Shown here one piece after another: positions 33,439-42,428 of a stretch of DNA of 64,000 bases. Below the pieces are notes generated by a model, which had not been told where the DNA came from, ran no database searches, and worked only from the letters and a program-made list of their open reading frames with translations. Positions within the stretch are counted from its first letter, which is position 1, and each line of letters begins with the position of its first letter. The position numbers and the translations under genes were made by a program. Source of the DNA: Streptomyces sp. A1277. GTDB lineage: Bacteria; Actinomycetota; Actinomycetes; Streptomycetales; Streptomycetaceae. The stretch lies in NCBI RefSeq assembly GCF_004795015.1, contig NZ_SSBI01000038.1, positions 1 through 64,000 of the forward strand, written 5' to 3'.

Positions 33439-34662
33439 CTACTGGAACAGGGCCAGGTCGATGGAATCGCCCAGGGCCCGGCAGCCTGCGTCGCTGCCGT
33501 GCAGGTGGTCGCCCGCGTGGAATCCGTCCCGGATCCGGCTCGGGTGGTCGGGGTCGCTCCAGACGGCGTCGAAGTCCATGACCGCGTCGAAGGCGCCGCT
33601 GGTGCGGATCCACTCGTTGACCTTCTGGCGGACCTGCTCGCCTTCCTGCGTGAATATCTCGTCGCCCTCGTAGGGCGTGAGGGTCGGGGCGTACACGCGC
33701 ACGCCGCGGGCGCGTGCCCGGCCGATCAGCTGGCCGAAGCCCGCAATGAGATCGTCGGCCGTCACGGGCGCGCCGGGGAACATGGCGAGGAAGTCGGGCG
33801 AGGGGCCGCTGCCGTCCGTGGGCGGGTAGGAGACGCCGATGTCGCCGAGGCCGATGGCCAGGACGACGTAGCCCAGTCCCGGCGTGGCCAGCACGTCGCG
33901 GTCGAAGCGGGCCAGGGCGGCTTCACCGAGTCCCTCGTTGAGCATGCGGTTGCCGCTGATGCCCTGGTTGGAGACGCACAGGGTCGCTCCGTCGCGCTCG
34001 GCGAGGCGCTCGGCCAGCCGGTCCGTCCAGCGCCGGTTGGTGTCGGGGGTCGTTCCGGAGCAGTCGGTGTTGGAGTCGCCGATGACCGCGATAGTGGCCC
34101 CGGTGTCGCCGTCGCGCGGTACCTCGACCGCCGAGATGAGGGCCTGCAGGGGCAGGGACTCGCTGCCGGCCGGGAGCGTCAAAGCGTCGACGGTGTTCCC
34201 CGGCATGACCCAGGCGGTCTGCACGCCCATGGCGTGGCAGGTGGCGCTCTTGACGGCCTCGGGCAGGTAGAGGCTGATGGACAGTTCCGAGAGGGCGGGC
34301 ACGGCCAGGTCGACCGGGTCGCTGAGGACGGGGGCCCCGGTCGGGATGGTCACGGTCGGCTTGTCGTCGAAGGTGAGCCCGCGCTCGCTGCCCGGCCGGA
34401 TGCCGCCCTCGGGGGCTGCCAGAGCGATCTGGGCGGCGCCGACGATCAGCGGCTCGGTGCCGTATTCGTTGGTGATCCGCAGCCGTACCTGCCGGCCACC
34501 GCCGCTGATCCGCACCACCTGGCGCAGGGTGGTGTCGGCGAACGAAGGCAGGAGGCCGAACTCGCTGATCGGGGCGTGCGGCGCGGTGCCCCACGTGCGT
34601 GCCCACCCGCCGGCCGCCGCGCCGGTGGGGTGGGCGGTCGTGATGTCAGTGTTCCCGGTCAT
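33439..34662 (-). CDS. SGNH/GDSL-family hydrolase
   Basis: 407 residues from the ATG at 34662, which follows GGAGG; the longer frame to 34908 crosses the divergent promoter and is not used. An N-terminal beta-rich region (about 1-170) precedes the SGNH domain (about 185-405). Block I is GDSNTDCSG with the nucleophile Ser, GISGNRML gives the oxyanion Gly/Asn, and the C-terminal HAGDHLHGSDAG carries the Asp-x-x-His pair. No signal peptide is visible, so it is probably an intracellular esterase or lipase, acting on ester-linked carbohydrate or lipid. First gene of the three-gene operon divergent from the SARP. Confidence 0.87.
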   Translation of the reverse strand: MTGNTDITTAHPTGAAAGGWARTWGTAPHAPISEFGLLPSFADTTLRQVVRISGGGRQVRLRITNEYGTEPLIVGAAQIALAAPEGGIRPGSERGLTFDDKPTVTIPTGAPVLSDPVDLAVPALSELSISLYLPEAVKSATCHAMGVQTAWVMPGNTVDALTLPAGSESLPLQALISAVEVPRDGDTGATIAVIGDSNTDCSGTTPDTNRRWTDRLAERLAERDGATLCVSNQGISGNRMLNEGLGEAALARFDRDVLATPGLGYVVLAIGLGDIGVSYPPTDGSGPSPDFLAMFPGAPVTADDLIAGFGQLIGRARARGVRVYAPTLTPYEGDEIFTQEGEQVRQKVNEWIRTSGAFDAVMDFDAVWSDPDHPSRIRDGFHAGDHLHGSDAGCRALGDSIDLALFQ

Positions 34663-34731
34663 GGGAGACCTCCTTGGTCCGGATACGGAGAACGCCTGGT
34701 AGCCCGCGGCAATCGTCGGGAATGCCGTGGT

Positions 34732-34770
34732 GCTCAAAGCGTGGCCCGACCCGCTCACAGGAGGCTCACA
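34732..34770. promoter_or_regulatory. GCTCA repeats in the SARP/operon divergent region, possible SARP box
   Basis: GCTCAAA at 34732, GCTCACA at 34753 and GCTCACA at 34764. Spacings of 21 and 11 bases put all three on one face of the helix, as in SARP-binding direct repeats. The motif differs from the common TCGAG type. Confidence 0.35.
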
Positions 34771-34922
34771 CCGAGTTGACGCGCCCACGCAGGGACCGAC
34801 TGCCTGCTCTGTCGTGACGTGAGCGGCCAGAGCCGGATCCGCCCGACGCCCGCTTCTTTCACCTGGCGTCGGACCCGCGCGGAGATTTGGTCCTGCCCGC
34901 GTCCTCACGCGAGGATCGGCCC

Positions 34923-37900
34923 ATGACTGGGGATGCGCGGCTTTGCATCACGCTGCTCGGAGGGTTCCAAATGGCGCGCGGCGACAGGGCCGTGCCCGTC
35001 CCGGGGGCCCGGCTTCAGCAGCTCGTGGCGCGGCTGGCACTGGCCGGGGGCCGCGTGGTCGGCCAGGAGACCCTCATCGACGCCATCTGGTTCCAGGACC
35101 CGCCGGCTGACCCCGCCCACGCCCTGCAGGCCCTCGTTTCGCGCCTCCGCAGAACCCTGGGCTCAGCGTCCATGGTCGTGCAGGCGACGGGCGGCTACCG
35201 GTTGGACATCGAAGCGGCGGACGTGGACGCCCTGCGCTTCGAGAACCTCGCAGCGCACGGCCGCAGGCGGCTGCTCGCCCAGGACCATCGCGCGGCGGCA
35301 GCCCTGCTGGACGAGGCCATGGCCGTATGGGAAGGCCCTCCCGGCGCCGAACCGGGCGCCATCGCGGCGGTGGCCCCCGCGTCGGCCACCCGACTGGCCC
35401 AGGTATCCCTCCAGGCCGCCGTCGACCTCGCCGAAGCCGAGGTGGCGCTGGGCAACGCCGCAGCAGCCACCACGCGGCTGAACGACCTGCTGGCCGAGGA
35501 ATCCCTGCACGAAGGAGCCCTCGCCCTGCTCATGGACGCCCTGGCAGCCCAGGGCCGCCAGGGTGAGGCCCTGGCCCGCTACGAACAGTTCCGCGAGCAG
35601 CTCGCCGACGGACTTGGCACCGACCCGGGGGCAGCACTGCGCGAGCGGCACCTGAACTTGCTGCGCACCACGGCAGCCGAGCCGCCCGCCGCGGCGAAGA
35701 CCATGCAGGGCCCTGGCAATCTGCCCGCCTCGATGAGCAGCTTCATCGGCCGCGAGGACGACCTCGCCCGCATCGACAGCCTTCTCGCCGCAGGACGACT
35801 GGCCACGGTGCTCGGACCCGGCGGCGCCGGCAAGACACGCCTCGCCATCGAAGCCGCACGCCGTCAGCGCCCGGCATATCCGGACGGCGTCTGGCTCGTC
35901 GACCTGACCTCCGTCTCCGATCCCGACAAGATCAGCGAAGCCGTGCTGGCCGCGACCGGCCTGCGTGGCACGGCGTTCTTCGACGCCTCCGCGTCCCACG
36001 CCGCCGTCACAGGCGGCATCGACATGCTGGCCGACCAACTCGACGGACGCGACATCCTGCTCGTCATCGACAACTGCGAACACCTGATCGACGCCGTGGC
36101 ACGCATGATCACCGTCCTGCTGGCACGATGCGGCGGGCTCAGCGTCCTGGCCACCAGCCGCGAGCCACTGGCCATCGACGGCGAGGCACTGGTACCCCTT
36201 GGCCCCCTGCCCCTGCCCGACCCCCACGCAAGCAGCGAAACAGCCGGTGAAACACCCTCGGTCCGCCTGTTCATGGAACGAGCTGCCGCAGTGCGCCCCG
36301 GGTTCGAAGTCGACGATCACAACCTGGCAGACGTACTGCACATCGTGAGCGCGCTGGACGGCCTGCCACTCGCCCTCGAACTGGCCGCAGCACGCCTGCG
36401 CACTCTCTCCCTGAGCGACCTGTCCGCTGGACTGTCGGACCGATTCCGCGTCCTCACCTCCGGCAACCGGACCGCATCGGACCGCCACCGCACCCTGCGC
36501 GGCGTCATCGCCTGGAGCTGGGACCTGCTCGAAGACGACGCACGCACCACGGCCGAACGCATCGCGGTCCTGCCGGGCGGCATCACCCCCGCCTCCGCCG
36601 CCGCGGTCTGCACCGGCTCCACCGTGCCCGTCCGCAGCATCCCCGAACTCCTCGCCGACCTCGTCGACCGGTCCCTGCTCGCCCTCGAACCCGATACCGG
36701 CCGACACCGCATGCTCGAATCCATTCGCGAATACGGCCTGGAACGACTCGACGCACAACACACCCTCGGCCCCGCACGCGACCAGGCCGCGCACTACATC
36801 GGCGACCTGGTCGCCCACTACGACCCGCTCACCCGCGGCCCCCAGCAGCTCCACGCCCTGAACACGCTGCGCGCCGAACACGACAACGTCATCGCTGCCC
36901 TGCGCCACCTGTGCGACAGCAGCGCCGCGGACACCGCACTGGCACTCGCACTCAACCTGACCTGGTACTGGCAGATCCGCGGACGCCACGCCGACGCCCA
37001 CCACTGGCTCACCCAAGTCACCGCACTCCCGGCCCAAGACGACAACGTCCGTCACGACATCGCGCAGGCTCTGCTTCAGCTCCACTCCGCCACGGGCCAA
37101 AGCGCGCTCTTCAACAACAACGTCGCCCACGAGCAGAGCCATGCCTTCACCCGCCGTCTGCTCAGCCACCGGCCTCTACCCGGCTTCACCGGCGGCCTGG
37201 TCACCATCCAGCTCGCCCTCAACGGCCCCACACAGCCAAACCCCGCGCTTCTGCAGACCGTCATCGACGGGCCAGACACATGGCTGGCCGGCTACGCCCA
37301 CCTCTCACGCGCTCACGCCGCGGAGAACCGCGGACAGCTCGAGGCCGCCCGCGACGACGTCTCGATGGCCCTGACCCGCTTCACAGAGGCCGGGGACGAC
37401 TGGGCGCTGGCCACAGCGCTCCCCCTTCGATCTCTCCTGCGCCAATACGACGGCGAACTCGACGACGCCCTCGCCGATCTACGACAGGCCAAGCGACTCG
37501 CGCAGGAATTCGGAGCGCTCAGCCTCAGCGACGAAATCTTCCTCGACCTCCGCCAATTCGACCTCCTGGTACGGCTCGACCAGACGGACCAGGCCACCAG
37601 CCTCATCTCGTCCACGCGGCAACGCGCGCTTCGTTCCACCCCGCCCGAGATGGCGATCCTCCTCGACGCCCGCGAATCCCGACTTCGTCTTCAGACCGGC
37701 GACCTGGACCGCGCCGGCCAACTCATCGACCAGGCCGAAGCCGGACTGAGCCGCCGAAACCCGCTCGGTGGCGAACACGGCCAAGCACTCATTGCGATCG
37801 TGCGGGCCGAGCTCTGCCTCCGACGCGGTGACACAGCCGCCGCCGCACGCGCCCTGCATCAGGCGTACTCGGCCGCCGTCCACAGCAGAGATCTACCAGT

Positions 37901-38186
37901 CGTAGCCACCGTGGCAGTGACCGTGGCCGACCTCGCAGAGCTGGACCACCAACATCACGACGTGGCCCGCATCCTCGGCGCCGCCGCCCGGCTGCGCGGC
38001 GCCCACGATCCCACCGACCCGTACATCCGGGCACTGCGCGCACGCGCGACCAGCGCACTCGGCGACACAGCCTTCGCCGAGGAATACAACAGCGGTTGGG
38101 AGCTGGACATCGCGACCGCCTTGTCACGCGTAGACCCGAAGCGCATCAGCCGCGAACCACGCGGCACGGGAACCAGCCCGCGGTAA
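34923..38186 (+). CDS. SARP/AfsR-type transcriptional regulator
   Basis: 1087 residues from the ATG at 34923 with GAGGA upstream. Domain order: OmpR-like winged helix (about 5-95; LLGGFQMARGDRAVPVPGARL), bacterial transcriptional activation domain (about 100-245), NB-ARC-like ATPase with Walker A GPGGAGKT (Lys304 in the loop) and Walker B DILLVIDNCEHL, then a long helical/TPR-like tail (about 640-1070). This is the AfsR architecture, used to activate secondary-metabolite genes and often responsive to nucleotide binding and phosphorylation. It is divergent from the SGNH-FAD-SnoaL operon with a 260-bp shared promoter, so it is the likely activator. Confidence 0.92.
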   Translation: MTGDARLCITLLGGFQMARGDRAVPVPGARLQQLVARLALAGGRVVGQETLIDAIWFQDPPADPAHALQALVSRLRRTLGSASMVVQATGGYRLDIEAADVDALRFENLAAHGRRRLLAQDHRAAAALLDEAMAVWEGPPGAEPGAIAAVAPASATRLAQVSLQAAVDLAEAEVALGNAAAATTRLNDLLAEESLHEGALALLMDALAAQGRQGEALARYEQFREQLADGLGTDPGAALRERHLNLLRTTAAEPPAAAKTMQGPGNLPASMSSFIGREDDLARIDSLLAAGRLATVLGPGGAGKTRLAIEAARRQRPAYPDGVWLVDLTSVSDPDKISEAVLAATGLRGTAFFDASASHAAVTGGIDMLADQLDGRDILLVIDNCEHLIDAVARMITVLLARCGGLSVLATSREPLAIDGEALVPLGPLPLPDPHASSETAGETPSVRLFMERAAAVRPGFEVDDHNLADVLHIVSALDGLPLALELAAARLRTLSLSDLSAGLSDRFRVLTSGNRTASDRHRTLRGVIAWSWDLLEDDARTTAERIAVLPGGITPASAAAVCTGSTVPVRSIPELLADLVDRSLLALEPDTGRHRMLESIREYGLERLDAQHTLGPARDQAAHYIGDLVAHYDPLTRGPQQLHALNTLRAEHDNVIAALRHLCDSSAADTALALALNLTWYWQIRGRHADAHHWLTQVTALPAQDDNVRHDIAQALLQLHSATGQSALFNNNVAHEQSHAFTRRLLSHRPLPGFTGGLVTIQLALNGPTQPNPALLQTVIDGPDTWLAGYAHLSRAHAAENRGQLEAARDDVSMALTRFTEAGDDWALATALPLRSLLRQYDGELDDALADLRQAKRLAQEFGALSLSDEIFLDLRQFDLLVRLDQTDQATSLISSTRQRALRSTPPEMAILLDARESRLRLQTGDLDRAGQLIDQAEAGLSRRNPLGGEHGQALIAIVRAELCLRRGDTAAAARALHQAYSAAVHSRDLPVVATVAVTVADLAELDHQHHDVARILGAAARLRGAHDPTDPYIRALRARATSALGDTAFAEEYNSGWELDIATALSRVDPKRISREPRGTGTSPR

Positions 38187-38383
38187 CAGAGCGCGGCCGC
38201 AAAGGGCTGGCCATGACCGCGCAATGCCCGTGATCCACCGCAGGAAGGCGTAGGGAGCCTTTTCAGCGTTGCCAGAGCGAGGACCGCGGCGGTGATCGTG
38301 CTGAGGCGTCGAATTCGGCCGTGAAGCCTTCGCCAGCCAGGAGCCGGCAACCCGACGCGCTCGGATTCCGGACGAGTGGCTCG

Positions 38384-38647
38384 ATGCCCCGCCCGACGCT
38401 GAAGAACCACCCGCCGGAGTTCAAGGCGGACGCGGTCGCGCTGTACGAGTCGCGGACGGAAGCGACGATCAGGTCGGTCGCCGCCGATCCGGGGATCAAT
38501 CCGGAGGCCCTGCGGAACTGGGTGAGGGCAGCCGGGCTGAGCCGTCCCCGGGAACGGCGGACGCAGGAACCGGCTCGGCCGCCGGCCCCGCTGGATGGTG
38601 CGCCACCAGCGAACGGGGCTGTCCAGGACGGCTCGGACCGCCTCTGA
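38384..38647 (+). pseudogene. IS3-type transposase OrfA remnant
   Basis: 87 residues with the helix-turn-helix NHPPEFKADAVALYESRTEATIRSVAADPGINPEALRNWV seen in IS3-family OrfA. The expected OrfB with the DDE domain is absent, and no terminal inverted repeats are visible. I read it as a dead fragment. It marks the left side of the accessory region. Confidence 0.55.
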
Positions 38648-38678
38648 CCAGTGGGAATGGTGGAGTCCCGCTGGATCA

Positions 38679-39140
38679 TCAGGGCCGCAGTTGCATTTTC
38701 GTAAGCAGCGCGAGCAGAGTGCGCTGTTCCTCCGCATCGAGACCGGCGAAGAGGCCGGAGGCGTGAAGTCGCGTCCTGAGCACCTCCCACAGTCCGTGCC
38801 CGCGTTCCGTCAGGGCCAGGGTGCGCTTGCGGCCGTCGGAGGGGTGAGGGCGGCGGGCAATGAGTCCCACGCTCTGGAGTTTGTCGGCAGCGAGACTGAC
38901 CGTCGAAGGATCACAGCCGAGGCGGGCCGCCACGTCCCGCATCGTCGGCGGTTCAGTTCCCGGCGCAAGCGCCCACAGCGTGCCGGCGACGGAGGCCGGC
39001 ACCCCGAACTCTCCGAGCACCTGGGCCACGACCGCGTCCGCGGAGTGTCCCACTTCCACGAGAACACGGACGATCTCGGCTTTCCGCTCGACGTCCGTGC
39101 GGTGAGTCGTCGATGTCGTCGCGTCACGGCCGGCAGTCAT
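38679..39140 (-). CDS. MarR-family transcriptional regulator
   Basis: 153 residues. The winged helix shows VLGEFGVPASVAGTLWAL, the recognition region MRDVAARLGCDPSTVSLAADKLQSVGLIARR and the wing HPSDGRKRTLALTERG. It is divergent from the reductase gene with 56 bp between, and a near-palindrome TCAATGAGAAACTCAATGA in that gap is the likely operator, so it probably represses both itself and the reductase. The whole pair lies inside the accessory region near ychF and may have arrived together. Confidence 0.88.
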   Translation of the reverse strand: MTAGRDATTSTTHRTDVERKAEIVRVLVEVGHSADAVVAQVLGEFGVPASVAGTLWALAPGTEPPTMRDVAARLGCDPSTVSLAADKLQSVGLIARRPHPSDGRKRTLALTERGHGLWEVLRTRLHASGLFAGLDAEEQRTLLALLTKMQLRP

Positions 39141-39163
39141 GGGGCCATGCTACGTTAACAATA

Positions 39164-39182
39164 TCAATGAGAAACTCAATGA
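39164..39182. promoter_or_regulatory. Candidate MarR operator between the regulator and the reductase
   Basis: TCAATGAG and CTCAATGA arms with an AAA centre, one mismatched pair, ending five bases before the GGAGGAG ribosome site of the reductase. The surrounding bases are unusually AT-rich. Confidence 0.6.
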
Positions 39183-39196
39183 ATATGGAGGAGTAG

Positions 39197-40222
39197 ATGA
39201 CTCACAGTAGCAACGGTGAGAGGGTGCTCGTCACGGGCGGAACCGGCTACCTGGCAGGCTGGGTGATCGCGGGCCTGCTCCAGCGCGGCTACCGGGTGCG
39301 CACCACCGTGCGCAGCCTCGGCAAGGCGGAGCAGGTGCGTACAGCCGTCAGCGGGCGCGCGGGCGCGGAGGTCGCCGCAGTCATGGAGTTCGCCGTCACC
39401 GATCTCCTCAGCGACGAGGGCTGGGACAAGGCCGCCGAGGGCGCCCATTACATGATTCACACCGCGTCGCCGATGCCCTTCGACTCCGGCGTCGATCTCA
39501 TCAAGACCGCCCGCGAGGGCACCGGCCGAGTCCTGGGCGCCGCCGCCCGCGCCGGGGTGAAGCGTGCCGTGCTCACGTCTTCCGGCATCACGGCCGGTGC
39601 AGGCGACTCGAACACGCCCGCGACCGAAACGACATACGCCGAGCCGTCCGGCACCCCGCTTCACGCGTACCCCGACTCCAAGATCCTGGCCGAGCGCGAT
39701 GCATGGGAACTCGCCGAAGCGACCGGGCTCGAACTGTCCGCCGTCCTGCCGACGTTCATGCAAGGTCCCCCACTGGGCGCGCGGAACGGGGCAGGAACGA
39801 CCGACGTCATCCGCCGCCTGCTCGCCCGCGAGATCCCCGCAGTCCCGAACATCGGCTGGAACGTCGTCGACGTCCGTGACGTCGCCGAACTGCACATTCT
39901 CGCCATGACGAACCCCGCCGCCGCAGGCCAGCGTTACCTCGCTTCGGGCAGCTTCCTTTGGTATCGGGACATTGCCCGCATCCTGCGCGACAAGCTCCCG
40001 GACGAAGCCACCAAGGTGCCCATGCGCACCATGCCCGACATCATCGTCAAGCTGCTGGCCCGAGTGAACCCGCAGATGGCGATGGTGCGCTCCCAGATCG
40101 GTCGCAAGAGGCTTGTCGACAGCAGCAAAGCGCGCACGCTCGGCTGGCAGCCCCGTCCCACCGAACAGACGATCATCGACACCGCCACCGCGCTCCTGGC
40201 CAAAGACTCGCCCAGCAAGTAG
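39197..40222 (+). CDS. NAD(P)-dependent extended SDR, aldehyde/dihydroflavonol reductase-like
   Basis: 341 residues. The nucleotide site is VLVTGGTGYLAGWV (11-24), and the catalytic pair is in YPDSK (Tyr-x-x-x-Lys) with the Ser in VLTSSGITAG. An N-terminal TTVRS Arg segment favours NADPH. The pattern matches cinnamoyl-CoA/dihydroflavonol reductase-like enzymes that reduce aldehydes or ketones. A strong GGAGGAG site precedes the ATG. Regulation by the divergent MarR gene is likely through the palindrome that overlaps the ribosome site region. Substrate is unknown. Confidence 0.87.
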   Translation: MTHSSNGERVLVTGGTGYLAGWVIAGLLQRGYRVRTTVRSLGKAEQVRTAVSGRAGAEVAAVMEFAVTDLLSDEGWDKAAEGAHYMIHTASPMPFDSGVDLIKTAREGTGRVLGAAARAGVKRAVLTSSGITAGAGDSNTPATETTYAEPSGTPLHAYPDSKILAERDAWELAEATGLELSAVLPTFMQGPPLGARNGAGTTDVIRRLLAREIPAVPNIGWNVVDVRDVAELHILAMTNPAAAGQRYLASGSFLWYRDIARILRDKLPDEATKVPMRTMPDIIVKLLARVNPQMAMVRSQIGRKRLVDSSKARTLGWQPRPTEQTIIDTATALLAKDSPSK

Positions 40223-40279
40223 TAGCTGCCGCCACCGCCATCGGAACCCAGCACGGGCGCTCCCGTCCCATCCCAGCAC

Positions 40280-40473
40280 GATCCCAGCACGATCCCAGCA
40301 CGGTAGCGATGAGCAGGGGTGATGACAGGTGACAAGAGGTCAGCTATCACAGCACCATCCCAGCACGGGAAGAAGCCACGGGCCCGACTCCGAAGAGTCG
40401 GGCCCTCGCTGACCTGCATATGTGCCAGAGCAGCGACGTGGTGATATGTCAGCGGCTACACGTTGAAGCGGAA
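40280..40473. repeat. Attachment-site-like repeat, copy 1 (att1)
   Basis: About 194 bp closely matching 43583-43775. It includes several TCCCAGCAC units, a short hairpin, and then a core that carries the reverse complement of the last five codons and stop of ychF. I read the TCCCAGCAC units as integrase arm sites and the end as an att core. The stretch 40223-40605 has no other gene. Confidence 0.65.
40380..40405. terminator. Hairpin within att1
   Basis: GGGCCCGACTC and GAGTCGGGCCC arms with a CGAA loop, perfect 11-bp stem. It could end the reductase transcript and is a copy of the ychF terminator. Confidence 0.7.
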
Positions 40474-40605
40474 TGCCTGCGGACTGATCCTGACCTGCGA
40501 CGGAGCTCCATCCAGAGCTCTGACCTGGGGCTTCCTGGTTAGCACGCGTTGGCTCGCGACGGCCATTTACGGGTGTCCTGCGGACCGGCTGCGGACTGGC
40601 CGGGT

Positions 40606-41142
40606 ATGGCGAGGCAGAGGAATCCATGGCACACCGGCGGGGCCTGCAACGCGACTGCACGGGTGAGCGACTCCTGCCCCTATCCCTGTTGTGGGCACCG
40701 CGCGGGCGCGATGCCCGGCTCGTACGCGCTCTGCCCCGTCTGCTTCCTGGAGGACGACGGGGTCCAGTTCCGCTGGCAGACCATGGGCGGCGGAGCGGAC
40801 GAGGTCTCCCTGATCGAGGCCCAGCGCAGCTTCCAGGACTTCGGACCGACGCGAAGGCCCTTCAGGCACTCGTCACCACTGCCACCCCGCCCACCCTGGG
40901 CGGAGGGCTCACGCCGTCCGACGAGACTCGTCATCCCGAGCCTGCCCCAGAAGGAGCGTCGACCAGTTCAAGTGTGCCGAGAACGACACGATCTCCTGGA
41001 GGAGCTTGCTGGCCGGAAGCGCGGCAGCACCTCGGTGAGGGGGTTTCCGCGCGAGGCACGAAGCGCCACCCCGACCAGCCCGCCCACGTGCCGGTCGACT
41101 ACTCGCCCGACTCGCCGCTCCCGATGTTCTCGGACGAGGTGA
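40606..41142 (+). CDS. CPCC-type cysteine-rich protein, possibly frameshifted
   Basis: 178 residues from the ATG at 40606; the true start could be later (GTG at 40663). The segment CPYPCCGHRAGAMPG, then YALCPVCFLEDDGVQFRW, matches the CPCC family of small proteins with a putative zinc-binding Cys cluster. From about residue 85 on the expected family end is lost and the sequence becomes low-complexity Pro/Arg-rich, suggesting a frameshift near 40850. These proteins are common beside mobile elements; function unknown. Confidence 0.45.
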   Translation: MARQRNPWHTGGACNATARVSDSCPYPCCGHRAGAMPGSYALCPVCFLEDDGVQFRWQTMGGGADEVSLIEAQRSFQDFGPTRRPFRHSSPLPPRPPWAEGSRRPTRLVIPSLPQKERRPVQVCRERHDLLEELAGRKRGSTSVRGFPREARSATPTSPPTCRSTTRPTRRSRCSRTR

Positions 41143-41266
41143 GTCCCTGATGAGCGTGCAGCGCAGGCGTGGGCAGACGGCCCGCGTTTGGGTGACGAGG
41201 GCGGTTCTCGTTTCGGCCGTCGTCGACCTCGTGGCCCGGACCTCGCTGAGTCGCTACGGTTGAGCC

Positions 41267-41848
41267 ATGACCGCACTGCCCGACTGGATGCGCCCGCCCC
41301 GCGCGGAAGGCTGGTTCGCGGAGGACTTGGACCGCCTCCCGGAAGCACCGCGCCACACCGAGCTGATCGACGGAGCCCTCGTATTCATGATGTCCCCGCA
41401 GCGGTGGTGGCACGGCCATCTCGTCACGATGCTCACCGTGGCTCTCATGGAGCAGGCGCCGGCCAACGTAAGGGTCGGACGGGAGATGACCATCAAACTC
41501 GATCAACGCAATCGGCCCGAGCCGGATCTGCTGGTGACGACGGCCGACTTCGACGGTGACCGCACCTGGTTCGCACCGGATGAAGTACGACTCGCCGTCG
41601 AGGTGGTCTCCCCCGAGTCCGCACACCGGGACCGCACGGTAAAGCTCCACAAATACGCAGAGGCCGGCATCCCGCACTACTGGCGCATCGAGGACGAGGA
41701 CGGAGCACCCATCGTCCACGTCTACGAACTTGACGAGCCAACCGCCACCTATGTACCCGTCGGCATCTTCAGGGACTCGCTCAACCGTCCGGTGCCCTTC
41801 GAGATCAACCTCGACCTGGAGAAGCTCGCTCCACCCCGCCGCAGCTGA
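41267..41848 (+). CDS. Uma2-family (DUF820) nuclease-like protein
   Basis: 193 residues. The PD-(D/E)xK-like core shows HTELIDGALVFMMSP, EPDLLVTTADFDGD and LAVEVVSPESAHRDRTVKLHKYAEAGIPHYWRI, with the Asp, Glu and Lys residues in the usual order. The family is abundant in actinobacteria and cyanobacteria and is often mobile; DNA cleavage is inferred from the fold and its biological role is unclear. It sits alone within the ychF accessory region, between att1 and att2. Confidence 0.88.
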   Translation: MTALPDWMRPPRAEGWFAEDLDRLPEAPRHTELIDGALVFMMSPQRWWHGHLVTMLTVALMEQAPANVRVGREMTIKLDQRNRPEPDLLVTTADFDGDRTWFAPDEVRLAVEVVSPESAHRDRTVKLHKYAEAGIPHYWRIEDEDGAPIVHVYELDEPTATYVPVGIFRDSLNRPVPFEINLDLEKLAPPRRS

Positions 41849-41950
41849 GTGAGCACCAAGTCAGCATGGAATGCGGTGGGGCCGCACTTACCCAAGTCCG
41901 ACCCCTCTGACCAGCATTCTTGACGAGATCCTAGCTTAAAGTAACCAACT

Positions 41951-41979
41951 CGCTACACGTTGAAGCGAAACTCCACCAC
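41951..41979. repeat. Attachment-site-like core, copy 2 (att2)
   Basis: Twenty-nine bases matching the 3' end of ychF (last eight codons and stop) with two differences. Two TCCCAGCAC units follow at 42010-42031. The interval 41849-42152 otherwise holds only the antitoxin promoter region. Confidence 0.55.
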
Positions 41980-42152
41980 AACCACTCTGACCTGCGGTTA
42001 TGCGGGCGCGTCCCAGCACCATCCCAGCACGGAATTCGCTGCAAAGTACAAACAGATCCGAAAGCACCAAGACTACGCATCACCGCTCGCCCCGGATACA
42101 GGTCGCGCAGCACTCCAACCGCTGTAATAGTTTCTGTACTAGACTTGCAGTC

Positions 42153-42428
42153 ATGAAGTCACCCCGCCCCGGCGGCACGGAGAACATCTCCGTCTCGATG
42201 CCCTCGGAACTCCTCGGTGCTCTGCGCACACGTACCGGCAAGCGCGGCATGTCTGCGTATGTGACGGCAGCGGTCCGGCACCAGCTTGCGATGGACGGCC
42301 TCGCCGAGATCGTGGCCGCCTACGAAGCCGAGCACGAGCCGCTGAGCGAGGCTGAAGTCCAGGCCGCGCAGAGCGAACTGTTCGGTGACGCACCGGCACC
42401 CTACGCGTCAAACGACAGCGCCGCATGA
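42153..42428 (+). CDS. Antitoxin of a PIN-type toxin-antitoxin pair
   Basis: 91 residues. The N-terminal part has a ribbon-helix-helix look (TENISVSMPSELLGALRTRTGKRGMSAYVTAAVRHQL), followed by an acidic helix (AAYEAEHEPLSEAEVQAAQ) that would bind the toxin. The last four bases overlap the start of the PIN gene (ATGA), typical of coupled toxin-antitoxin genes. The pair should autorepress from the sequence just upstream. It lies between att2 and att3. Confidence 0.8.
   Translation: MKSPRPGGTENISVSMPSELLGALRTRTGKRGMSAYVTAAVRHQLAMDGLAEIVAAYEAEHEPLSEAEVQAAQSELFGDAPAPYASNDSAA

Noticed and set aside
34887..34922. Extended SARP start at 34887
   Set aside because: The extra residues have no family match and the ATG at 34923 has a GAGGA ribosome site.
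31882..38186. Monooxygenase-SARP region as a full polyketide cluster
   Set aside because: No ketosynthase, acyltransferase or peptide synthetase is present in the window.
40280..40473. att-like repeat as a plain duplicated terminator
   Set aside because: The repeat also carries the end of the ychF coding sequence and arm-like units, which a terminator duplication would not explain.
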